From contig DAOVTC010000105.1 of the NCBI GenBank assembly GCA_030633285.1, positions 1 through 5,217 of the forward strand: DNA of 5,217 bases, in the 5' to 3' direction. Each line of letters begins with the position of its first letter. Positions within the stretch are counted from its first letter, which is position 1. A program made the position numbers and the translations under genes. Shown here in pieces: positions 1-5,217 of this stretch. This stretch comes from Flavobacteriaceae bacterium (GTDB taxonomy: Bacteria > Bacteroidota > Bacteroidia > Flavobacteriales > Flavobacteriaceae). Below the pieces are notes generated by a model. It searched no databases and was not told the DNA's origin. It saw nothing but the letters and a program-made list of their open reading frames with translations.

Positions 1-1
1 A

Positions 2-1204
2 ATTGCCTGTTTGCTTGGTGCAGAAGAATTTGGTTTTGCAACAGCACCATTAGTTTCCTCTGGTTGTATTATGATGAGAAAGTGCCATTTAAATACTTGC
101 CCTGTAGGAATTGCCACACAAGATCCTGAGTTACGTAAAAATTTTAAAGGTACTCCTGAACATGTAATCAACTTCATGTATTTTGTTGCTGAAGAATTGC
201 GCCAGATCATGGCAAAGCTAGGTTTTAAAACCATCAAAGAAATGATCGGTCAATCACAAAAAATAAATTCAAAAAATGCAATTCAACAATATAATGCAAG
301 AGGTGTTGATGTTTCTGCAATTTTATATCAACCACCAAATTATTTAAATAAAATTATTTCAAATACCGAAATTCAAAATCACGATTTAGATCATGTTCTT
401 GACTTTCAAATAATTCGTGATGCACATCCAGCAATATACCGCAAAGAAAAAATGCAATTAAATTATCCAATTGCAAATACTGACAGATCAGTTGGCACAA
501 TTATCAGTAATGAAATATCAAAAATTTATGGAGCTAACGGCCTTCCAAAAAATACTTTACAAATAAATTTCACAGGTTCTGCCGGACAAAGTTTTGGTGC
601 TTTTGCTACTAAAGGGCTTACATTAAAAATAGATGGAAACAGTAACGATTATTTAGGAAAAGGATTATCTGGCGCCAAGATCATTGTAAAAAAACCAGAT
701 TCTGCCAATTTTAAAGCACATGAAAATATTATCATAGGAAATGTTTGTTTTTATGGAGCCACCAAAGGAAAGGCATATATAAATGGTATTGCAGGAGAAA
801 GGTTTTGTGTGAGAAATTCAGGAATAACTGCTGTAGTTGAAGGCGTAGGAGACCATGGATGCGAATATATGACAGGAGGTAAAGTTATAATTTTAGGCAA
901 AACCGGAAGAAACTTTGCTGCAGGAATGAGCGGTGGTATAGCATATGTTTTTGATCCTAACCAAAATTTTAGAAATGGATTATGTAATATGGAAATGGTC
1001 GAACTCGAAACTTTGGATAAAATTGATCAAAAAAATATTTATAAATTAATTCGAAATCACTATAAATATACGCAAAGCGAAAAAGCAAATGAATTATTAA
1101 GTAATTGGGAGAGCACAATAAATCATTTTATAAAAGTAATTCCTACAGATTATAAAAAAGCACTAGAAAGATTAGCTTTAGAACAACAAATTGTAACAGC
1201 TTAA
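2..1204 (+). CDS. gltB: Glutamate synthase (GOGAT) large subunit, C-terminal part, 5' end outside window
   Basis: This is the C-terminal ~400 residues of the glutamate synthase large subunit, which makes two glutamates from glutamine and 2-oxoglutarate in the cytoplasm. The reading frame is open from base 2 (Ile-Ala-Cys-Leu-Leu-Gly-Ala-Glu-Glu-Phe-Gly), so the gene runs in from the left and the TTG at 11 is not a start. The conserved LGAEEFGF stretch is followed by three cysteines spaced C-x5-C-x4-C (codons at 65, 83 and 98), the 3Fe-4S ligands of this family, and by CPVGIATQ at the end of the FMN/synthase domain. From about base 570 to 950 the protein is glycine-rich (GSAGQSFGAF, GKGLSGAKI, GDHGCEYMTGG, GMSGGIAYVFD), the C-terminal GxxGxxxG beta-helix domain. 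The N-terminal glutaminase domain, which carries the catalytic Cys, is not in the window. The stop at 1202-1204 lies 2 bp before gltD, so the two genes are surely co-transcribed. No frameshift or lost key residue is visible. Confidence 0.97.
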   Translation: MACLLGAEEFGFATAPLVSSGCIMMRKCHLNTCPVGIATQDPELRKNFKGTPEHVINFMYFVAEELRQIMAKLGFKTIKEMIGQSQKINSKNAIQQYNARGVDVSAILYQPPNYLNKIISNTEIQNHDLDHVLDFQIIRDAHPAIYRKEKMQLNYPIANTDRSVGTIISNEISKIYGANGLPKNTLQINFTGSAGQSFGAFATKGLTLKIDGNSNDYLGKGLSGAKIIVKKPDSANFKAHENIIIGNVCFYGATKGKAYINGIAGERFCVRNSGITAVVEGVGDHGCEYMTGGKVIILGKTGRNFAAGMSGGIAYVFDPNQNFRNGLCNMEMVELETLDKIDQKNIYKLIRNHYKYTQSEKANELLSNWESTINHFIKVIPTDYKKALERLALEQQIVTA

Positions 1205-1206
1205 TT

Positions 1207-2664
1207 ATGGGAAAGATAACAGGTTTTTTAGAATATAAAAGAGTTGATGAAAATTACAAATCTGTAATAGAGAGACTTAAAAATTATGATGAATTTACTA
1301 TTCCGTTAAAAGAAAAAGATGCGCAACATCAAGGCTCCAGATGTATGGATTGTGGTATTCCGTTTTGTCATAGTGGATGTCCTTTAGGGAATTTGATTCC
1401 AGATTTTAATGAAATGATTCACAAAAATGAATGGAAAAAAGCTTTAGATATTTTACATGCTACTAATAACTTTCCAGAATTTACAGGAAGACTTTGCCCG
1501 GCACCTTGTGAAAAAGCTTGTGTTTTAGGTATAATTGAAGAACCTGTGTCTATAGAAAATATTGAAAAAAATATTATAGAAAAAGGTTTTCAAGAAGGAT
1601 GGATTAATCCTCATCCTCCAAAAGAAAGAACAACTAAAAATATTGCAATTGTAGGTTCTGGTCCAGCAGGACTTGCTACTGCACAACAATTAAACAGAGC
1701 CGGACATACAATTACTGTTTTTGAACGTGATGATGCTATTGGTGGTTTATTACGATATGGTATTCCAAATTTTAAATTGGATAAAGGAATTATAGACAGA
1801 AGAATAACCATATTAAAAGAAGAAGGTATATTATTTAAAACCAATGTTAATGTTGGTGTAAATTATTCTATTGAGAAACTAAATGAATTTGATGCTGTTG
1901 TTTTATGTGGTGGTGCTACCCAAAAAAGAAGTTTGCAAACTAAAGGTATAGATGCTAAAGGTGTTGAACAGGCTATGGATTTTCTAACCCAACAAACCAA
2001 AAACTTATACGGTATTAAATTTGAGGGAAAAAGTATAACTGCAAAAGGAAAAAACGTTATCGTAATAGGTGGAGGAGATACAGGATCAGATTGTGTAGGA
2101 ACTTCAAACCGTCAAGGAGCAAAGTCTGTTATTAATTTCGAGATCATGCCTAAACCACCTTTGCATAGAAGCGAAACAACTCCTTGGCCTTTTTGGCCTT
2201 TACAATTGAAAACATCTACGTCTCACCAAGAAGGTTGTAAAAGAAATTGGTTGATTAACACTAAAGAATTTATAACCAATGACAAAGGAGAAATTACAGC
2301 TCTTAAGACTATAGAAGTGAAATGGAAATTTACACCTGGACAAAGACCTCAACTCATTGAAAAAGAGGGAACAGAAAAAATATGGCCTTGTGATTTGGCT
2401 TTATTAGCACTAGGTTTTACCGGTCCGGAAAAAACTTTGAGTAATGAGTTAGGTCTAACTCTAGATGAACGAAGTAATTACAAAGCTTCTAATTACCAAA
2501 CAAATATCCCACATATTTTTACAGCAGGTGATATGCATAGAGGGCAATCACTAATTGTTTGGGCAATAAATGAAGGAAGAGAAGCTGCCAGAGAAGTAGA
2601 TTTATATTTAATGGGAGAAAGTAATTTACCAACCAAAGGAAGTGGAGATTTACCAGAAGTTTAA
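1207..2664 (+). CDS. gltD: Glutamate synthase small subunit (NAD(P)H-dependent, FAD/Fe-S protein)
   Basis: Complete 485-residue small subunit of glutamate synthase, the normal length for the family. It oxidises NAD(P)H and passes electrons through FAD and Fe-S clusters to GltB. The N-terminal Fe-S region has C46, C49, C54 and C58 (CMDCGIPFCHSGC) and a second group C97, C101 and C105 (LCPAPCEKAC). The first Rossmann motif, GSGPAG at 150-155, binds FAD. The second, GGGDTG at 288-293, is the NAD(P)H site. TAGDMHRGQSLIVWAINEGREA near 439-460 is the C-terminal FAD-contacting segment with the conserved Gly-Asp (441-442). The CPAPCE form of the second cluster resembles the type I recall from actinobacterial and plant-like GOGAT rather than the longer enterobacterial spacing. 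The start is the ATG 2 bp after the gltB stop. It has no Shine-Dalgarno sequence, as is usual in Bacteroidota, and translation may be coupled to gltB. Choice of NADH or NADPH cannot be read safely from the sequence. Confidence 0.97.
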   Translation: MGKITGFLEYKRVDENYKSVIERLKNYDEFTIPLKEKDAQHQGSRCMDCGIPFCHSGCPLGNLIPDFNEMIHKNEWKKALDILHATNNFPEFTGRLCPAPCEKACVLGIIEEPVSIENIEKNIIEKGFQEGWINPHPPKERTTKNIAIVGSGPAGLATAQQLNRAGHTITVFERDDAIGGLLRYGIPNFKLDKGIIDRRITILKEEGILFKTNVNVGVNYSIEKLNEFDAVVLCGGATQKRSLQTKGIDAKGVEQAMDFLTQQTKNLYGIKFEGKSITAKGKNVIVIGGGDTGSDCVGTSNRQGAKSVINFEIMPKPPLHRSETTPWPFWPLQLKTSTSHQEGCKRNWLINTKEFITNDKGEITALKTIEVKWKFTPGQRPQLIEKEGTEKIWPCDLALLALGFTGPEKTLSNELGLTLDERSNYKASNYQTNIPHIFTAGDMHRGQSLIVWAINEGREAAREVDLYLMGESNLPTKGSGDLPEV

Positions 2665-2787
2665 TTGACAATACTTTCAACTTATTATTTAAACACTAGC
2701 TGTTGTAAAAAAAACAAAAAGAATACTTTCATATATATTTAACATTTAATGCATTTTTAACTCTTTATTTTTTTTATAAATTAATTT

Positions 2788-2804
2788 ATCATCATTTTGA
2801 TGAT
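2788..2804. repeat. Inverted repeat ATCATCA-ttt-TGATGAT in the leader of the OmpA-like gene
   Basis: Perfect 7-bp arms (2788-2794 and 2798-2804) are separated by three T. The element is followed at once by a smaller CAC-ttt-GTG inverted repeat (2805-2813). No T-run follows it on the + strand, so it does not look like an intrinsic terminator. It could be a protein-binding site or a small RNA hairpin, or a chance product of A+T-rich sequence. The heptamer ATCATCA occurs again in direct orientation at 2919-2925. Confidence 0.4.
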
Positions 2805-2898
2805 CACTTTGTGTTAATAAATATCTGCCCATTATATTAAAATCTTAAGAATCTCTTTAGATTTCATTTCTAGTTTTACAGTATTCTTAACAAAGGTG

Positions 2899-2914
2899 AT
2901 AATTTTTAAATTAT
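2899..2914 (+). repeat. Inverted repeat ATAATTT-tt-AAATTAT upstream of the OmpA-like lipoprotein start
   Basis: Perfect 7-bp A/T-only arms (2899-2905 and 2908-2914) flank two T, ending about 50 bp before the ATG at 2966. Flanking GGTGAT (2895-2900) and ATCATC (2919-2924) could add an outer partial stem if G-U pairs are allowed. The sequence is simple enough for chance to explain it. A role as a 5'-UTR structure is only inference. Confidence 0.25.
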
Positions 2915-2965
2915 TAAAATCATCATCTTAAAAATTTGAATTAATTAACCTAAAAACATACAATT

Positions 2966-3817
2966 ATGACTAAAAAGATTATTACAGTTATTATGCTAAC
3001 AGTATTGCTTAGCTCATGCGTTTCTAAAAAAGATTATGCTGCATTGGAGTTAGACTTAACTAACACTAGAGGAGAATTGCAAAAAACCACTATGGAAAAA
3101 GAAGCTCTTGAAGCAGATTTTGCTAAAATTGAAAAACGTGTAAACGAGTATAATTCTAAAATTAACTCATTGCAACAAACAAATGATAAGCAAATGGTAT
3201 TTGTAGATGATAATTTTACTGTTCTGTCTAAAGACACTAGAGATAACATGAATATTACACTTTCAAAAATGTCAGCAGAAGAATTAGCAGGAGCAAAAAC
3301 ATTAAAAGACTCAATGAATTTAGCTATTTCTTATAAGTTAAAAAAATCAATAAATGAAAGTGATCTCAATAATAATAACAATATAAATGTAAACATTGAT
3401 AAGACAGTTGTTATGATTTCTGTTGCAGACAGCTTATTGTTTAGATCAGGAAGTTATCGCGTAAATACTAAAGCATACTCTTTACTTCAAAAAATTGCTG
3501 AAGTAGTTAACTCAGAACCTAGTATGGATATAATGATTGAAGGTCATACTGACTCTAGAAGTATACATACAGAAGGCATTATTGACAATTGGGATTTAAG
3601 TGTAAAAAGATCTACAGCTATTGTAAGATTATTACAAAATAAATATGAAATTGACCCTTCTAGATTAATACCCTCAGGAAGAAGTAGTTATCTTCCTTTG
3701 ACAGATAATAAAACTAGAGAAAACAGGGCTAGAAATAGACGTACCAATATTATTATTCTACCAAATTTAAATAAATTTTTAGCATTACTAGCTGATGAAG
3801 AAGTTGTAAAACTTTAA
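2966..3817 (+). CDS. OmpA-family peptidoglycan-binding outer-membrane lipoprotein
   Basis: This 283-residue lipoprotein probably tethers the outer membrane to peptidoglycan. Residues 1-17 are a lipoprotein signal peptide (two Lys, then a hydrophobic stretch) ending in the lipobox L15-S-S-C18, so Cys18 is the predicted lipidated residue. The residues after it (VSKKDY) lack the acidic cluster of the Bacteroidota surface-export signal, which suggests the protein faces the periplasm. Residues ~24-75 are charged and heptad-like, a probable coiled coil. A helical, Asn-rich linker (NNNNNINVN at 135-143) leads to the OmpA C-terminal domain at ~146-265. There one sees EGHTD (192-196), DNWDLSVKRS (207-216, with the peptidoglycan-contacting Asp/Arg type residues), a final NRRTNI (257-262) and the typical DPSRLIPSGR. 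No beta-barrel is present, so this is not OmpA itself; it is closer to the Pal/YiaD-like class. The ATG at 2966 places the signal peptide correctly. A strong terminator follows, indicating a single-gene transcript or the end of one. Confidence 0.93.
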   Translation: MTKKIITVIMLTVLLSSCVSKKDYAALELDLTNTRGELQKTTMEKEALEADFAKIEKRVNEYNSKINSLQQTNDKQMVFVDDNFTVLSKDTRDNMNITLSKMSAEELAGAKTLKDSMNLAISYKLKKSINESDLNNNNNINVNIDKTVVMISVADSLLFRSGSYRVNTKAYSLLQKIAEVVNSEPSMDIMIEGHTDSRSIHTEGIIDNWDLSVKRSTAIVRLLQNKYEIDPSRLIPSGRSSYLPLTDNKTRENRARNRRTNIIILPNLNKFLALLADEEVVKL

Positions 3818-3868
3818 AATTATATTCAGAAATAATCGAATAAATATAGGTTTCAAATGAAACTAAAT

Positions 3869-3898
3869 AAAGGTCCAATATTAAAATATTGGACCTTT
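3869..3898 (+). terminator. Intrinsic terminator after the OmpA-like lipoprotein gene
   Basis: Perfect 14-bp arms (AAAGGTCCAATATT at 3869-3882 and its complement at 3885-3898) leave a 2-nt gap, realistically an A-rich loop of 4-6 nt. A T-rich tail (TTTTCTATTAT) follows on the + strand. It begins 51 bp after the stop at 3817. A smaller GTTTC-aaat-GAAAC hairpin (3850-3863) sits just upstream. The G+C core (GGTCC/GGACC) stands out from the A/T background. Termination is directed mainly at the + strand. Confidence 0.85.
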
Positions 3899-3978
3899 TC
3901 TATTATAATGATCTATTTTTAAAATGATAATTTTCTCTGTTTTTATTTAGAAACAATATAATTTATATTTTAATTCAT

Positions 3979-4005
3979 TTTGCTTATCACTTTTATTTAA
4001 CTTTG
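3979..4005 (+). promoter_or_regulatory. Candidate Bacteroidota-type promoter of the MORN-repeat lipoprotein gene
   Basis: TAACTTTG at 3998-4005 matches the TAnnTTTG -7 element of Bacteroidota promoters exactly. A TTTG (3979-3982) lies upstream as a -33 box, but the 15-bp spacing is shorter than the usual ~17-23 bp, so this half is weaker. Transcription would start around 4010-4014, giving a leader of about 40 nt before the ATG at 4051. The element lies downstream of the terminator at 3869-3898, consistent with an independent transcription unit. Confidence 0.5.
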
Positions 4006-4050
4006 ATCATTATTAATAAAAATGGTTTAAGAAACTTAACTCAATATCTT

Positions 4051-4665
4051 ATGAAAAATGTAGTTTATATTTTACTTACCGGAGTAACAATCTTTTTAAT
4101 GAGTTGCCAAAACCAAAATAGAGTTCCTAAATCAGAAATTAAAATTGAAAATGGGATTCTTTTATTAAAAGGTGAAAAATTTACTGGTACAGTTTTTGAA
4201 AATTATGATAATGAAAAATTAAAAAATGAATGGATTATTAAAAACGGACAAGAAGATGGAGTCTATAAACAGTATTATCAAAATGGCCAATTGAATCAAA
4301 AAGTAATCTGGATAAAAGGCAAAAAAGATGGGCCTTATGAAAAGTACTATAAAAACGGGCACTTAGAAGTTACATCTGGGTTCAAAGATAATTATAAAGA
4401 TGGGTCTTTTGAAACATTTTACGAAAGTGGAAAACTATGGAAGAGAGGTGCTTATGATTTAGGTAATTTAGACGGACCTATTGAAGAGTTTTTTGAAGAT
4501 GAACAATTAAAACAAATTACAAGCTGGAAAAATGGTCAAAAAGAAGGTCGTTTTGAGCAATATTATAAAAATGGGCAAATCAAGGCAAAAGGAAACTATA
4601 CGAATAATATAAAAGACGGTTCCTTTGAATTTTATGATGAAAGTGGTAAACTAAAGAAATTGTAG
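4051..4665 (+). CDS. MORN-like (YwqK/COG2849-type) repeat lipoprotein
   Basis: This 204-residue predicted lipoprotein has an unknown specific role. The start chosen is the ATG at 4051, because residues 1-18 then form a clean signal peptide ending in the lipobox L16-M-S-C19. An upstream in-frame TTG at 4003 would bury this signal and lies inside the likely promoter. After Cys19 come polar residues (QNQNR) without an acidic export signal, so a periplasm-facing outer-membrane location is likely. From residue 45 to the end the protein is seven repeats of exactly 24 residues, starting at 45, 69, 93, 117, 141, 165 and 189. The consensus is roughly [D/E]-G-x-[Y/F]-E-x-[Y/F]-[Y/F]-x-[N/S]-G-x-L followed by a strand ending in a Lys/Gly-rich turn. 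This is the MORN-variant pattern found in proteins often labelled 'YwqK family antitoxin'. No toxin gene is adjacent and the protein is exported, so that label should not be read as toxin-antitoxin function. It converges on ftsZ. Confidence 0.88.
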   Translation: MKNVVYILLTGVTIFLMSCQNQNRVPKSEIKIENGILLLKGEKFTGTVFENYDNEKLKNEWIIKNGQEDGVYKQYYQNGQLNQKVIWIKGKKDGPYEKYYKNGHLEVTSGFKDNYKDGSFETFYESGKLWKRGAYDLGNLDGPIEEFFEDEQLKQITSWKNGQKEGRFEQYYKNGQIKAKGNYTNNIKDGSFEFYDESGKLKKL

Positions 4666-4744
4666 CAATATTTTCTTGTAAAAATTGGAGTCGAATCACT
4701 AATTTTAATCAAAAAACTAAAACTTTCTCAAAAGGAAAAATAAA

Positions 4745-4778
4745 AAATTCCGGAATAAAAACTTTTATTCCGGAATTT
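4745..4778 (-). terminator. Stem-loop terminator between convergent MORN lipoprotein gene and ftsZ
   Basis: Perfect 16-bp arms (4745-4760 and 4763-4778) leave a 2-nt gap; the A/T top would open to a small loop. Read on the - strand, the stem starts 15 bp past the ftsZ stop and runs into a long T-rich tail (complement of the A-rich 4728-4747), a textbook ftsZ terminator. Read on the + strand only TTT then CTC follows, so it may also end the lipoprotein transcript but less efficiently. Each arm contains the 10-bp self-complementary palindrome ATTCCGGAAT. Confidence 0.85.
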
Positions 4779-4792
4779 CTCATTAACTAAAA

Positions 4793-5217
4793 TTAATCAA
4801 CATTATCATGTAAAAAAGAGTTATTGGAGCGCATTTGAACATCACCATTTTCATCAACATCTAATGATGTTCTTGATTGGTTTTTATCTGTTTCAGATGA
4901 CAAAGGCATATCTCTTAAATCTACTCCCATTCTTTTATATGCTGGTTGATTTTCTATTTCATCAATATTTTGATTCATTTTATTAATGAACTTATAGTTG
5001 AATTCTTTCATCTTTTTACGTCTATCATCTGCTTTACCCTTTAATTCAGCAATGGTTAAATTTAAAGGAGAAGCCTCTTTTGGTGGTTCATTCACCTCTT
5101 TAACTTCATTAACTATATTTTCACTCTTTTCAATTCTTAACTCAAATTTCAAATTTTCATCATTATCTTTCTCTTCATCAGAAATAGATTTTAATCCATT
5201 ACATTCTGGTGAAAATA
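4793..5217 (-). CDS. ftsZ: Cell-division GTPase FtsZ, C-terminal linker and tail only
   Basis: This is the C-terminal 140 residues of a - strand protein whose frame stays open to the window edge (reading in: Phe-Ser-Pro-Glu-Cys-Asn-Gly-Leu). The TTG at 5152 is internal, not a start. I recognise it as FtsZ, the tubulin-like GTPase that forms the division ring, from its tail: PAYKR (91-95 of the visible part), an SRTSL stretch, and the final RSNNSFLHDNVD (codons at 4796-4831), which I recall as the conserved end of Bacteroidota FtsZ. Before it lies a charged, probably disordered linker with a Lys/Arg-rich helix (ADDRRKKMKEFNYKF). The nucleotide-binding and T7-loop domains lie beyond 5217, so GTPase motifs cannot be checked here. 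The tail replaces the short conserved C-terminal peptide that docks FtsA/ZipA in proteobacteria. Identification rests on memory of the tail sequence. Confidence 0.87.
   Translation of the reverse strand, partial: FSPECNGLKSISDEEKDNDENLKFELRIEKSENIVNEVKEVNEPPKEASPLNLTIAELKGKADDRRKKMKEFNYKFINKMNQNIDEIENQPAYKRMGVDLRDMPLSSETDKNQSRTSLDVDENGDVQMRSNNSFLHDNVD

Larger units (their letters stand above)
2665..2965. other. Non-coding, very A+T-rich region between gltD and the OmpA-like lipoprotein gene
   Basis: This 301-bp stretch contains no credible gene on either strand. The few ATGs open only very short frames (for example ATG CAT TTT TAA near 2750). It must contain the 3' end of the gltBD transcript and the promoter of the downstream gene, but I find no clear intrinsic terminator after gltD and no full match to the TAnnTTTG element of Bacteroidota promoters. 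The nearest is TCACTTTG at 2804-2811 (one mismatch), with no TTTG box at a proper distance. It holds an 8-T run (2768-2775), several small inverted repeats listed or reported separately, and A-rich sequence just before the ATG at 2966 in place of a Shine-Dalgarno sequence. Confidence 0.7.

Noticed and set aside
11..13. TTG as the start of a short gltB gene
   Set aside because: The frame continues upstream to the window edge with conserved GltB residues, so the gene is cut by the window, not short.
1611..1844. Open frame of 77 codons on the - strand inside gltD
   Set aside because: It lies antisense to the FAD-binding region of a clearly conserved gene and has no recognisable protein pattern; it is a shadow frame.
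2691..2722. Possible terminator after gltD (AACA-ctagc-TGTT hairpin)
   Set aside because: The stem is only 4 bp and is followed by A, not T, residues on the + strand.
2929..2938. TAAAAATTTG as a -7 promoter element for the OmpA-like gene
   Set aside because: The spacing between TA and TTTG is four bases rather than two, and there is no TTTG box at the right distance upstream.
3034..3249. Open frame of 71 codons on the - strand inside the OmpA-like lipoprotein gene
   Set aside because: It is antisense to the coiled-coil region of a real gene, has no start context, and its composition only mirrors the sense codons.
4051..4665. Toxin-antitoxin module suggested by the YwqK 'antitoxin' family name
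   Set aside because: The protein has a lipoprotein signal, no partner gene sits next to it, and the neighbours are an OmpA-like gene and ftsZ.
5150..5152. TTG as the start of a small 119-residue - strand protein
   Set aside because: The frame stays open another 21 codons to the window edge, and the product matches the tail of FtsZ, so this is an internal Leu codon.

Overview
The window is A+T-rich chromosomal DNA, most likely from a member of the Flavobacteriaceae (Bacteroidota). Four things point there: the FtsZ tail at the right edge ends in NNSFLHDNVD, which I recall as typical of flavobacterial FtsZ; translation starts lack Shine-Dalgarno sequences and follow A-rich leaders; a TAnnTTTG-type promoter element is present; and two lipoproteins have short N-terminal signals. 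Gene content is largely housekeeping, with no mobile element, CRISPR array, tRNA or rRNA.

Layout, left to right. (1) Positions 2-2664 hold the 3' part of gltB and complete gltD on the + strand, 2 bp apart. They encode the large and small subunits of glutamate synthase (GOGAT). GltD supplies electrons from NAD(P)H through FAD and Fe-S clusters to GltB, which makes glutamate from 2-oxoglutarate and glutamine-derived ammonia. (2) Positions 2665-2965 are a 301-bp non-coding leader containing several small inverted repeats. (3) Positions 2966-3817 (+) encode an OmpA-family lipoprotein with a coiled coil and a peptidoglycan-binding domain, followed by a strong hairpin terminator (3869-3898). (4) A Bacteroidota-type promoter candidate (3979-4005) precedes a second lipoprotein gene (4051-4665, +), built of seven MORN-like units repeating at exactly 24 residues. 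(5) A 16-bp perfect stem-loop (4745-4778) lies between this gene and the convergent 3' end of ftsZ (4793 to beyond 5217, - strand). It looks like a shared, mainly ftsZ-directed terminator.

The genes do not form one functional system. gltBD is a nitrogen-assimilation operon, the two lipoproteins are probably separate envelope transcription units, and ftsZ belongs to cell division. I see no convincing undescribed system. The points most worth a second look are the exactly phased 24-residue repeat lipoprotein with its promoter and start assignment, the palindrome-rich leader of the OmpA-like gene, and the nested palindromes in the ftsZ-side terminator.
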